Assembly: GCA_963722495.1 (NCBI GenBank)
Contig: CAVRND010000007.1
Location: 62,001-126,000, forward strand
Reading direction: 5' to 3'
Source: Hyphomicrobium_A sp963722495
GTDB taxonomy: Bacteria; Pseudomonadota; Alphaproteobacteria; Rhizobiales; Hyphomicrobiaceae
Length of the DNA: 64,000 bases
Every line of letters begins with the position of its first letter. Position 1 is the stretch's first letter. This document shows, piece by piece, positions 37,564-47,674 of this stretch. Made by a program: the position numbers and the translations under genes. Under the pieces are notes generated by a model. That model saw only the letters and a program-made list of their open reading frames with translations. It did not search any database and was not told the origin of the DNA.

Positions 37564-37701
37564 TGTCATCCTCGGGCTTGTCCCGAGGATCCATGGTTCA
37601 GCGAGTTGGGACGATCGGCGCGTGCTGCGCCGCTGCAAACGGACAATCGCGTCACGGAGTACGACGAGGGGTGGGTCCTCGGGACAAGCCCGAGGATGAC
37701 A
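37564..37701. repeat. Intergenic inverted-end repeat
   Basis: A 138-base block bounded by TGTCATCCTCGGGCTTGTCC and its inverse GGACAAGCCCGAGGATGACA, a perfect 20-base pair. The centre holds no convincing coding frame. It lies between two genes on the minus strand (glyS and the cyclotransferase). Confidence 0.85.
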
Positions 37702-37719
37702 TCTAATGCGGGCGCGGCG

Positions 37720-39927
37720 TCAGCCGGAAATTTTGGTGAAGTCGGCGACGTTGAGGGTGGCGGCGCGGATCTGCGACAGGAGATGCAGGCGGTTTTCACG
37801 CAGCGCGGCGTCGTCGGCGTTGACCGTCACCTTGTCGAAGAAGGCGTCGACCGGCGCCCGCAGCTCGGCCAGCGCGCGCATCGAGCCGGCGAAGTTTTCC
37901 ACGTTGAGCGCCGCGACGGTATCGGCCTTCACCTTGTCGATGGCAGCGGCGAGCGCCTGCTCCTCGGGCTCGCTGCAGCAGCGCCGCGTCGACGTCGCCG
38001 GCGTGGCTCGTCTTGTCCTTCTTTTCCTCGATGGTGAGGATGTTCTGCGCCCGCTTGACGCCGGCCAGCAGGTTGGCGCCGTCGTCGGTCTTGAGGAACT
38101 CGCCGAGCGCCTCGACGCGCTTGACGATCAGCGCCAGGTCGTCCTGGCCCGGCAGCGAGAAGATGGCGTCGATCAGGTCGTGGCGCGCGCCCTTGTCGCG
38201 CAGGTAGACCTTCAGCCGCTCGGCGAAGAACGCGAGCAGGTCGACGGCATACGTTCGAACAGCGGCTGCGACTTCCATTCGCAAATTGAAGTGCAGGCTC
38301 ACTCGCAAATCGATCTTGAGACGCCCGATGACTTCGTGCAGCCTGCGCTCAAGCTATCTGGCGTCGCACTGAGCTCGATTATCTCAGCGCTGCTGGCTGT
38401 AGCCGCGAAGCAAGGGCATCAGCGGCAAGCCGCAGGTCGTTCTCGAGCACGAGGCGGATGACGCCGAGCGCGGCGCGGCGCAGCTGATAGGGATCGCCCG
38501 AGCCGGTCGGCTTTTCGCCGATGGCCCAGAAGCCGACCAGCATGTCGAGCTTGTCGGCCAGCGCGACGGCCACCGCGGCGCCGTCGCCCTCGCTTCACCA
38601 GCGGCACCGAGTCCGTCGGCCCCTTCGGCTTGTAGTGTAGCTCGATCGCGCGCGCGATCGCCGGGTTCATATGCTCGGCCTCGGCGTAGTAGCGGCCCAT
38701 CAGGCCCTGCAGCTCGGGGAACTCGCCGACCATGCCCGACACGAGGTCGGCCTTGGCCAGCTCTGCCGCGCGCTGCGCCAGCGCGGCCTCGCACAGCTCC
38801 TGCGAGGCGGCGATCTGCCGTGCAAGCTCCTTGACGCGCTCTGAGCGCTCGAACTGGTTGCCGAGCTTTTCATGGAAGGTGATGCCCTTCAGCTCATCGC
38901 GCATGATCTCGAGCTTCTTCTTGAGATCCTGCTCCCAGAAGAACTTGGCGTCGGACAAGCGCGCCGCGATGACCTTCTCGTTGCCGGCGACGATGGTCTT
39001 GCCGCCGTCCTTGGCCTTCTGGTTGGTGACCAGCAAAAAGTGGTTCGACAGCTTCTTGCCGTGGCGCACCGAAAAGCACTTCTGGTGCGTCCGCATCGCC
39101 GTCGTCAGGCACTCGGCCGGCACGTCGAGAAAGGACTTGTCGAACTCGCCCATCAGCACGGTCGGCCACTCGGTGAGGCCGGCGTTCTCCGCGGCGAGCG
39201 CCGTCATCCTCGACCAGCGTGAGGTGCGCTTCCTTGGCGAGCGCGTGCGCGCCTTCGTTGATCGTAGCTGTCCGCGTGGCGGAATCGAGCACGACCTTGT
39301 GCTGCTTCAGCGCTTTCTCGTACTCGGCAAAGCCCGTCACCTTGAACGGTTCGTTGCCGAGGAAGCGATGGCCGCGCGTTTCCTTGCCGGATTTGACGCC
39401 GGCGATCTCGAACGGCACCACCTTGCCGTCGAGCAGCAGCACGATCGAATGCAGCGGCCGGATCCAGCGCAGCTCGGCGCCGTTGTCGAGCTTGGCGTTG
39501 AAGCGCATCGTCTTCGGCCAGGGAAATTGAGGATCGCCTCGCGCAGGGCCTCGTTGACGATCTCGGCGGCGGCGCGGCCCGGCTTGTCGATGCGCGCGAC
39601 GTAGAAGTCGCCCTTCTTCTCGTCCTTGACGATTTGCGCCTCATCGAGCGAGGCGAGCCCGGCGCCCTTGAGGAAGCCGGCAATCGCCTGCTCGGGTGCG
39701 CCGACGCGCGGGCCCTTCTTCTCCTCCGACACGGCGGGGGATTTCTTCGGCACGCCCTCGATCACCAGCGCCAGCCGGCGCGGCGTCGCAAAGGCGCGCG
39801 CTTCGCCCACCTCGAGACCGCGCGCTTTCAGCCCGTCCACCATCAGGCGGCGCAGGTCCTCGGCGGCACGCGTTTGCAGGCGCGCCGGGATCTCTTCGGA
39901 AAACAGCTCGAGCAGCAGCTCAGACAT
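37720..39927 (-). CDS. glyS: Glycyl-tRNA synthetase beta subunit, several frame breaks
   Basis: Reading from 39927: MSELLLELFSEEIPARLQTR is the standard GlyS start; EFDKSFLDVPAECLTTAMRT, QKCFSVRHGKKLSNHFLLVT, DKLDMLVGFWAIGEKPTGSG, YQLRRAALGVIRLVLENDLR and VDLLAFFAERLKVYLRDKGA follow in different frames, ending VADFTKISG. Breaks lie near 39526, 39210, 38594, 38270-38400 and 37983. At 38594 and 37983 removing a single base (an extra C in AAGCGAG and CAGCGAG) restores the frame; at 39526 one C seems missing. GlyS is essential, so these are probably sequence errors. Its partner glyQ lies 10 kb away on the other strand. Confidence 0.85.
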
Positions 39928-40105
39928 GGGGCTCTCGGGGGCACTCAGGCTTCAAAGGGAGGCGAACACATACGTGATCGGCCTACCCCGAGGCAATGCA
40001 TGTCTCCCGGCGGCCGCCCCAACCCGCCAATTCGGGCGGCGTTGGACGCGGCCGGGCGTGAAGCCCATGATCGCGCGGCGTAGAATTCGATCAGGGGCGA
40101 AAATC

Positions 40106-40708
40106 ATGGATGGCATTCTTGGCAGCCCGCTGCGGGCGGCCCTCGCCGGGCTCGCGCTGACGGCGATCGCGCTCGCCGCCTGGGTTCTGGCCGATCCGGT
40201 CGATCCGCAGGGCCTCGTCTCCGTCCTGCTGCGCTTCGTTCACGTCCTCTCGGCGATGGCCTGGGTTGGGCTCATCTTCTTCGTGAACTTCATACAACTC
40301 GTCGTGCTGCAAAAGGCCGATGAGCCGGCCCGAGGCGCCGTTGCCAAATGGATCGTGCCGCGGGTGGCGACGATCTTCCGCCACGCCGCGCACACGACCG
40401 TGCTCTCCGGCGCCTTGCTGCTCGTCTCGACCGGCTACCTGTTCGGGGATGTGGTGTTTTCGTCCGCCGTCTACATGCCGCCGACGCGTATGGCGATGCT
40501 CGCGGTCGGAGCGTTCGGCGGCATCCTCATGTGGGCGTTCGTCAACTTCCTGATCTGGCCCAGCCTCAAGATCGTGCTCGGGCAGGCGCCGGGCGATCCG
40601 CAAGCCCAGCTCCGGGCGCGCGCCAACGTGAAGCGCTACGCGCGGCTCAATCTCGTGCTCGCGCTACCGGTGACGTTCCTCATGGTGGCCGCAGCGCATC
40701 TCTCGTAG
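40106..40708 (+). CDS. PuuD-like (DUF989-type) integral membrane protein
   Basis: A 200-residue membrane protein with about five hydrophobic segments. SVLLRFVHVLSAMAWVGLIF and FVNFIQLVVLQKAD match the N-terminal membrane domain of urate hydroxylase PuuD and related urate-oxidase-type membrane proteins, which carries histidines that may bind heme. No cytochrome c domain follows, so PuuD activity itself is not implied. AGGGGCGAAAATC precedes the ATG at 40106. The 178 bases between it and divergent glyS hold the likely promoters. Confidence 0.8.
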   Translation: MDGILGSPLRAALAGLALTAIALAAWVLADPVDPQGLVSVLLRFVHVLSAMAWVGLIFFVNFIQLVVLQKADEPARGAVAKWIVPRVATIFRHAAHTTVLSGALLLVSTGYLFGDVVFSSAVYMPPTRMAMLAVGAFGGILMWAFVNFLIWPSLKIVLGQAPGDPQAQLRARANVKRYARLNLVLALPVTFLMVAAAHLS

Positions 40709-40719
40709 ACGCCGACGCA

Positions 40720-40750
40720 AAAGAGCCGCCCCGTGGGAGGGCGGCTCTTT
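40720..40750. terminator. Bidirectional rho-independent terminator
   Basis: The stem AAGAGCCGCCC (40721-40731) pairs with GGGCGGCTCTT (40739-40749), with a seven-base loop and A/T runs on both sides. It separates two convergent genes, the PuuD-like gene and the porin. Confidence 0.85.
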
Positions 40751-40777
40751 CGTAGCGGTCGTGCGTGTGCGTGACGA

Positions 40778-42051
40778 TCAGAACTGGATGCGTGCGCCAG
40801 TGATGAGCATGTCGAACTCGTCGATGCTCACGTTGCCGCCAGCGGTGTTCGTGTAGTCGCCTTCGGCATGGCGGTAGATGGCGTAGAGGTCCATCGAAGC
40901 CGCTTCGATGTTCTGCACGACGCCGCCGGCATAGAACGTCAAGTCGGCGCCGCGGGTGGTCGAAACACCGGCCGCGTTGACGCTGGCACCGGCGTCATCC
41001 TTGCGGTACTCGCCGAAGATGGTCGTCTTGCCGATCGGATGCCACTTGCGCTCGATGCCGGGCTGCAGGAACCAGGTCGTGCTCGTGTCATCGGCACCGG
41101 CAGGCAGCGATTCGATCGTCTGCTGGCCGTAGCCGGCATAGAGGTACAGACCGGTCGGTGCATGCATCGCGGTGCCGGCAGCGCCCCACCAGGTGCACTT
41201 GAAGTCGCCGACGGGACCGCCGCAAGACGTCGCCGTCGGATCGGTGCTCTCGCCGTAGCCGATTTTGCCGATGAGCTTGAAGTCGTGGATCTCGCCCTTG
41301 TAGGTCAGCGAGGTATCCCACAGGTCGTCTTCGCCCCAAGAGGCGGAGGCCACGAAGCCGCCGAACTCGGGCGAGTTGTAGCGCACGATGTTGCGGCGTC
41401 CGTCCTGGCCCGGCGTCTTGTTGTTGAAGCCGCGCATCACGTTGCCCCAAGTGAGGCCCGTGAGCGCGCCGTTCGAGCGGATGGCGAAAGCACCCTGGGC
41501 AACGCCGGCCGCTTCCGCGTCGGAGTAGTTGCGCGTGTTGGCGCCGTCGGCGTCGTCGAGCAGATGGTAGGTCGAGGTGCCCTCGAGGCCGACCGTCAAC
41601 TTGCCGAGCTGCTTGTTCTTGATCCACCAGGTGCTCTTGCGGAGGGTAAGCGTGTTGCTTGAGCCGGTGGACTCTGTGGCTGAACGCACTCGAGGCACGC
41701 ACCTTGCACGCCGATCTCGATCGTGTAGCCGGCCGACGTGTCTTTATCGATCTTGGCTTCGCCGGCGAACTTGAAGCGCGACTGCTCGAGCGAGTTGGTG
41801 CCGACGTAGGCATTGCGCTCAGTGCCGTCGTCCCAGAGGAAAACTGCCTCGTTGACCCAGCCCGAAATCGTCAGGCTGACCTTGCGATTGCCCTTGCGGG
41901 CCGTGGTTGCCTCGAGCTCGGAAACGCGCTCCTCGAGGTCCGCGCAGCAATCGCCTCCCAGATCTGCTGCTTGGGCGGATACGCCGCCCAGCAAAATTCC
42001 GCTGATCGCGAAGATGGATGCCCATCCCGCCTTAACTACACCCCCACACAT
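40778..42051 (-). CDS. Alphaproteobacterial general porin, one frame break
   Basis: A porin of about 424 residues with a signal peptide (ending AQA near residue 26), a short coiled-coil start (CADLEERVSELEATTARKG), then a beta-barrel: KVSLTISGWVNEAVFLWDDG near the start and VSIDEFDMLITGARIQF at the C-terminus with terminal Phe. This is the general porin pattern of Hyphomicrobiales. The frame breaks near 41700, between YTIEIGVQ and SNTLTLRKSTWWIKNKQLGK; one base seems missing. The ATG at 42051 has TAGGAGTTGCGT before it. Confidence 0.88.
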
Positions 42052-42214
42052 ACGCAACTCCTACGCGGTACGCTTGAAAACTGGCCTTCCGGACGCGCGA
42101 CTCTACTGATCGCAGGACCGTGCCGCGCAACGCCGAACCGCAACTGCGAGTTCAACGCTTCGCCGACCGACGATTAGCTTTCCGGGAAAGACGCGTAAAT
42201 GCTGATTCGGTATA

Positions 42215-42229
42215 TGACAGTTTATGTCA
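42215..42229. promoter_or_regulatory. TGACA-N5-TGTCA dyad upstream of the porin gene
   Basis: A perfect five-base dyad, TGACA (42215-42219) and TGTCA (42225-42229), in the AT-rich part of the gap between the recombinase-like gene and the porin. On the minus strand it includes TTGACA, a possible -35 box. It may be an operator for the porin. Confidence 0.4.
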
Positions 42230-42250
42230 AAAACGCTGTGGCGGACGGGA

Positions 42251-42946
42251 TCATTTCGGCGCGCGATTGCGCGGCCAATTGCCCTTCAGCATGCGCCGAA
42301 TGACTTCAGGATGAAACGGTTTCCGATTGGGTTGCAAATAGCCGACGGAAGCCAGCTTGGCGCTGATCTCGCGCAGCGTAATTCGTTCGCTGTTCGTCTG
42401 GCTGGATTGATAAAGGCGTTTCGCCATCAGCGTCGCTTCAGGCGCCAATTCTGCATAGGTCTTCCGATGCGGCTTGCCGGTCTTTGCCTTGCGTGCGCGG
42501 GCTTGCGAGGCGGCCGCCGCCGTGGCCACGGCGACATCAAATTGCGTCGTTGCGGCAATGGCTTGCTTGATCGCTTCGTGTGTCAGCGCTTCCTGCGCAA
42601 ACGCTTCCGGCGCATCAGCTGCGATGAGCTCGACGCCCTTCTCGCGCAACCGCTCATAGCCGACCACGCGATAGATCGCGGCGTCCGCGAATAGGCTCGC
42701 GGTTCCGACGATAACGGCCTTCACGGAATTCAAATTGATACGGGTCAATAAAGCAATCAGAGAGGCCTGTAGTGCAGACTCGCCGGGCGCGGCGGCGATT
42801 GCATCGGCGGCGTCTTTGAATTCGGTGACGATTTCGAATCCGGCGCGCGCGGCAAAAGCGTATATTGCGTTACGTTCGGCGATTGCCGATCCGCGACGCA
42901 AATACGCTAGCGCAGGCTTCAGCTCCGTACCGATACGCTGGAGCAT
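42251..42946 (-). CDS. Degenerate serine-recombinase (resolvase)-like protein
   Basis: A protein of about 231 residues whose middle matches the resolvase fold: LAYLRRGSAIAERNAIYAFA, AGFEIVTEFKDAAD, VKAVIVGTASLFADAAIYRV and GYERLREKGVELIAADAPEA. The catalytic R-V-S-T-x-x-Q-type motif after YLR is not present as such (YLRRGSAIAERN), so catalytic activity is doubtful. The C-terminal part (ITLREISAKLASVGYLQPNR, PEVIRRMLKGNW) looks like a recombinase helix-turn-helix tail. The frame is open 31 codons upstream to 43039. It may be a decayed mobile-element gene or a protein reused for DNA binding. Confidence 0.6.
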   Translation of the reverse strand: MLQRIGTELKPALAYLRRGSAIAERNAIYAFAARAGFEIVTEFKDAADAIAAAPGESALQASLIALLTRINLNSVKAVIVGTASLFADAAIYRVVGYERLREKGVELIAADAPEAFAQEALTHEAIKQAIAATTQFDVAVATAAAASQARARKAKTGKPHRKTYAELAPEATLMAKRLYQSSQTNSERITLREISAKLASVGYLQPNRKPFHPEVIRRMLKGNWPRNRAPK

Positions 42947-43039
42947 TAAACGCTCTATTGTTTCCGAGAAACTATCCGCTCGGATAGCCGTGAATGGCGG
43001 TGATATCGCGCTACGCCGAATGGCTGCTGGCACATGCAC

Positions 43040-43404
43040 GCAAACGCACTACCGCCCCCGACGGCGGATACCCCTGCATCCGCGGTGCGAACGTGCCGGA
43101 CAATCTTGTCGCCAACCTTGCCGGATTCTTACCGATCCGTAAGAAACCGAAAGCGAGTCACAGACCGTCACGGTCATGGAGGTCTGGGTTGCGAAGCCCG
43201 ACGCTGCGCACCGTCGAAATGGGTTCTGTCGACTTGCGATTCGTGCGGAGAGCGAATGCTACTTCAGTGTCGCGCGACGGCCACGCCCAGCAGCGGCCAC
43301 CGAACGCGATCACCATCGCAGCGTCAGCGTGCAACGCATATTAAGCTGCAACCACCAGCCCGTCGGCGATCCGACGCTCGGGCTGCAATTAGGCGGCGCC
43401 GGCC
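43040..43404. other. Intergenic region between recombinase-like gene and purM, no supported gene
   Basis: About 365 bases. Forward frames run through it, but their products are Arg/Pro-rich and differ in every frame, with no ribosome-binding site, and look like chance frames in GC-rich DNA. No hairpin terminator or tRNA is visible. It may be the remnant of what came with the recombinase-like gene. Confidence 0.35.
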
Positions 43405-44535
43405 TCACGCGTAGCGGAGCTCGCCCGCATACTGGACGGCCCAGGTGTCGCCTTTGCCCTTGGCGTCGGTGCGCTCGCCGCCCGGCGGGACGATCTCGCC
43501 GATGAGGAACGGGGCTTCGCCCGCCTCCTGCAGCGTGCGCATTACCGTGTCGGCTTCCGCGCTGGCGACGACCATCACCATGCCGATGCCGCAGTTGAAC
43601 GTCTTCAGCATCTCGGCGTCGGGCAAGGCGTCCCATCTGCGCCAGCCAGCCGAACACAGGCAGCGCCGCGAAGGACGCCAGGTCGATGCGCGCCGCCACC
43701 GTCTCCGGCAGCACGCGCGGCACGTTCTCGGAGAGGCCGCCGCCGGTGATGTGGGCCAGCGCCTTGACGGCGCCGTCGGTACCGCCGGCCGCTTCGATGG
43801 CCGCCAGAACGGGCTTCACGTAGATGCGGGTCGGCGCCAGCAGCGCCTCGGCCAGCGAAACGCCCGCTTCGAACGGGGCTGGCGCCTCCCAGGCGAGGCC
43901 GCTCTCCTTCACGAGGCGGCGCACCAGCGAATAGCCGTTGGAATGGACGCCCGAGGAGGCGAGCCCGATCAGCACGTCGCCGACGAGCGATGTCGCCGCG
44001 CGGCAGGATCTCGCCGCGCTCCACGGCGCCGACCGAGAAGCCGGCGAGGTCGTAGTCGCCCGCCTGGTACATGCCCGGCATCTCGGCCGTCTCGCCGCCG
44101 ATCAGCGCGCAGCCCGCCTGCCGGCAGCCGTCGGCGATGCCGGCGACGACCGCCTTGGCGACCGTCCACGTCGAGCTTGCCGCAGGCGAAATAGTCGAGG
44201 AAGAACAGCGGCTCGGCGCCCTGCACGACGAGGTCGTTGACGCACATGGCGACGAGGTCGATGCCGATCGTGGCGTGCTGGCCGGTATCGATGGCGATCT
44301 TGAGCTTGGTGCCGACGCCGTCGGTGGCCGAGACCAGCACCGGGTCGCGGAAACCCGGCGCCCTTCAGGTCGAACAGGCCGCCGAAGCCGCCCAGATCGG
44401 CGTCGGCGCCGGGGCGCCGCGTCGAGCGCGCCAAGCGGCTTGATCAGATCGACCAAGCCGATTGCCTGCGTCGATGTCGACGCCGGCGTCGCGGTAGGTG
44501 ATGGCCGAGTTGCGTTCCCGAACTGGCTCTGTCAT
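43405..44535 (-). CDS. purM: Phosphoribosylformylglycinamidine cyclo-ligase, about six frame breaks
   Basis: PurM closes the AIR ring in purine synthesis. Pieces in all three frames reassemble into the family order: YRDAGVDIDAGNRLVDLIKP, GGFGGLFDLKGAGF, ATDGVGTKLKIAIDTGQHAT, GIDLVAMCVNDLVVQGAEPL, GGETAEMPGMYQAGDYDLAG, GLASSGVHSNGYSLVRRLV, THITGGGLSENVPRV-like text and NCGIGMVMVV. Breaks near 44463, 44435, 44360, 44171, 43990 and 43632 are each repaired by deleting one base; six deletions make the length a whole number of codons. Essential gene, so likely sequence error. purN lies 15 kb away. Confidence 0.85.
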
Positions 44536-44705
44536 GTGACGTTGGAACCCAACTTTCGCCCCCTTTGCCTGCGGGAGATGCGGCGTCCTAGCAGCTTCGG
44601 CGGGCGATGGGCAACTCGCGGCGATTCTGGGCTTAAGGCAAGGCTGGAACCGGGGATGGAGAAGGCACGTGCCCGCTGCTCGACGTAACTACCTGTGCGC
44701 AATAT

Positions 44706-45801
44706 TTGGCGGGCTTTATCGCCGTCCTGGCGGGCGGCGCCGTGGCGGCGCCGAACGATGAGCCGTTCACCGTCGGTAACTATCCCGTCGACGCCGACGC
44801 CGCCAATGCCGTCGCCGCCAAGCAAAAGGCGATGGCCGACGGCCAGCAGGCCGCTTTCCGCTCGCTGCTGAAGCGCCTCGTGCCGGTCACCTCGTACGAC
44901 CGCCTTAAGAGATTGTCGGCGCTCAAGTCGTCGGGTTTCCTCGAGGGCGTCTCGGTGCGCTCGGAGCGCAACTCGTCGACCCGCTACATGGCCAGCCTCG
45001 ACTTCTCCTTCCGCGCCGACAGCGTGCGCAGCGTCCTGCAGCAGGAGGGCATCCCCTTCGTCGAGGAGCAGGCGCGCGAAATCATCGTCGTGCCCGTCGT
45101 GCGCAATTCCGATGGAACGATCGACACGGCATCCGGCGCGCGCGCCTGGACCGAATCCTGGAAGAGCCTCGACCTCGAGCATTCGCTGACGCCCTTCAGC
45201 CTGCAGGCGCTGAAGAGTGAGATCCACGCCGACACCGTGAAGATGGCCACCGAGGCGCAGCGGCGCCGAGCGCATCCTCGCCGGCGAATACGCCTCGCCC
45301 TACGTCGTCCTCGCCATTGCCGAGCCCGACCTCGCCGCCAAGCGCCTCAACGTAACGCTGTCCGGCATCGACGCCGTCGGCAGCATCAATCTGCGCCGCA
45401 GCCTACCGCATCTTCGACGGCGACACCGCCTACTCGATGGAGCTTGCCGCCGTCGTCGGGCTCGGCGTGCTCGAAGGGCGCTGGAAAGTCGAACAAGGCC
45501 CCGCCCACGGGCGGCTCGTCGTATGCGCCGGCCTATTCGGCATCGTCGTACACGGGCGGGGGGACGCCCGGTTACCATGCGCGCCCAGTACCAGAGCCTG
45601 TCGGAATGGAGCGAGATGCGCCGTCAGCTCCTCGGCCTCCCCGGCGTCGAGGACGTGCGCATCGAGGCGGAATCGGCCCGCGGGGCGGATCTGACCCTGC
45701 GCTTCCCGGGCGGCGCCGACGAGCTCGCCTCCGCCCTTTACGCGCGCGGTCTCGCCCTAGAGAATGGCGCCGACCGGCTCATTCTTCGCTCGGCCAACTA
45801 G
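44706..45801 (+). CDS. DUF2066 family secreted protein, four frame breaks
   Basis: About 363 residues. It begins with a hydrophobic leader (AGFIAVLAGGAVAAPND) and matches DUF2066: NAVAAKQKAMADGQQAAFRS, VPVVRNSDGTI, LAGEYASPYVVLAIAEPDL and the end SARGADLTLRFPGG. Breaks near 45260, 45402, 45490 and 45570 are each fixed by removing one base (G, A, A, C), giving 364 codons. The true start is unclear; the first usable codon in this frame is TTG at 44706, and the real start may lie 5' of another break. It heads the forward operon and diverges from purM. Confidence 0.75.
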
Positions 45802-45900
45802 GGTCCCTGCCGGGCCCTACACAAAACGCAGCGGCGACAAGCGGCGAAACAAGAAGGCGATTGGCGCTGCTGCGCGCCCGCCCAAGCGGATGGACGACAC

Positions 45901-46468
45901 GTGGACCGGGCGCTGAACCTTCCCAACTTCATCACCCTGTTGCGGGTGATCCTGGTGCCCGATCGTCTTCTGGCTGCTGATCACCGGCCAGACCGAGGTC
46001 GCCTTCGTCCTCTTCATCATCGCCGGCATCTCCGACGCCGTCGACGGCTACCTCGCCAAGACCTTCGGCTGGCAGACGGAGCTCGGCGCCTACCTCGACC
46101 CGCTGGCCGACAAGCTGCTGATCGTCAGCATCTTTCTCGCCCTCGGCGTCGACGGCAAGCTGCCGCTGTGGCTCGTCATCGCCGTCGTCTCGCGCGACAT
46201 CCTCATCGTCATGGCCGTGCTCTTGTCGTGGCTGATGGGCCACCCGGTGCGCATCCGTCCGCTGATCGTCAGCAAGGCCAACACGGTGGCGCAGATCGTC
46301 CTCGCCGCCACCGTCCTCGCCGACGAGGGCTTCAACCTCGGCCTCGGCTGGCCGCGCTTCGTCCTCGTGTGGCTGACGGGCGCGCTGACCTTCGCATCGC
46401 TCGCTGCCTATTTGCACAGTTGGCTGCTACATATGTCCGGCAATGAATCGCCGGAGCGGCTCGGCTGA
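45901..46468 (+). CDS. CDP-alcohol phosphatidyltransferase (PgsA-like), one frame break
   Basis: A membrane enzyme of about 188 residues with the start LNLPNFITLLRVILVP and the CDP-alcohol phosphotransferase motif SDAVDGYLAKTFGWQTELGA followed by YLDPLADKLL, that is D-G-x2-A-R-type with D-x3-D. Such enzymes make phosphatidylglycerophosphate or related lipids. The break near 45963 is an extra G in GTGCCCGATCGTC; removing it gives VPIVFWLLITGQ. A GTG at 45901 is the likely start. Confidence 0.85.
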
Positions 46469-46470
46469 GC

Positions 46471-47674
46471 ATGCCGCTGCAGGTGGGGCACTCGGGGCTG
46501 AAAGCGATGCGCGTCGAACGTCAGGTGCTGTTCTGGCTGGCCGCGGCGATCGTCCTCATTCTGCTCATCGCGCTGCTGCGCGGCGTGCTGCTGCCCTTCG
46601 TCGCCGGCATCGTCATCGCCTACTTCATGAACCCGGCCGCCGACCGGCTGACCCAATGGGGCGTGCCGCGCGGCGTCGCCGCGGCGCTCATCGTCGCCGC
46701 CTTCGCCTGCCTCATCGTCATCGCGCTCATCTTCTTCGTGCCGCTGCTGCTCACCCAGGCGCAGCAGTTCGCGGTCGCCCTTCCCGACGAGATCTCGCGC
46801 CTGCGCGCCCTCGTCGAGACGTGGGCGCGCGAGCAGCTCGGCACGCACTACCCGGATTTCGAGGCCAGCCTCGACCGCAGCTCGGAGACCATCGCCGAGA
46901 ACATGACCGCCCTGGCCGGCTTCGTCGCCGGCTCGCTGTGGAGCCAGGGCCGCGCGCTGTTCGACTTCCTCTCGCTCATCCTCGTCACGCCGCTCGTCGT
47001 CTTCTACGTGCTGATCGACTGGCACCCGATGCTGGCCAAGATCGACTCGTGGCTGCCGCGCGCCCACGCGCCGACCATCCGGCGCCTCGCCACGGAAGTG
47101 AACGACGCCGTCTCCGCCTTCATCCGCGGACAGGGCACGGTGTGTCTGGTGCTGGCCATCTACTACGCGATGGCGCTGGGCGCCGCGGGCCTGCGCTACG
47201 GTCTGCTGGTCGGCCTCGCCACCGGCCTCATGAGCTTCGTGCCGTTCGTCGGCTGGGCGCTCGGCCTCATCACCGCGACCACCATCGCCGTCGTGCAGTT
47301 CTGGCCGGATGCCGTGCCGATCCTCATCGTCATCGGCATCTTCATCGGCGCGCAGGTGCTCGACGCCGGCTTCCTGAGCCCGAAGATCGTCGGCTCGAAG
47401 ATCGGCCTGCATCCGGTATGGCTGATCTTCGCGCTTGTTCGTGTTCAGCTATCTGTTCGGCTTCGTCGGCGTTCTGGTCGCGGTGCCCATCGCCGCGGCG
47501 ATCGGCGTGCTCGTCCGCTTCGCGCTGAGGATCTACTTGGCGAGCCCCGTCTATTCGGGCGATGTGCCGATCGCGCCGCCGGCGAATTCGGTGCTGCCCA
47601 CAGGGTCGGCGTCCGGTGCCGTCGCTGCCGAAGCCAGTTTCGCCGTAATCATCCGCAATCACGTGGACTTATGA
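46471..47674 (+). CDS. AI-2E / PerM family permease, one frame break
   Basis: A membrane protein of about 400 residues of the AI-2E transporter family (UPF0118): VLFWLAAAIVLILLIALLRG, FVAGIVIAYFMNPAADRLTQ, PLVVFYVLIDWHPM, FIRGQGTVCLVLAIYYAMAL and the motif GLATGLMSFVPFVGW. It has about seven to eight hydrophobic segments. The break near 47434 is an extra T in GCGCTTGTTCG, repaired to WLIFALFVFSYLFGFVG. The stop overlaps the ATG of hdaA. Transported substrate is not established for most members. Confidence 0.88.

Noticed and set aside
42994..43505. Overlapping forward frames between the recombinase-like gene and purM
   Set aside because: Arg/Pro-rich in every frame, no start signal, no family similarity.
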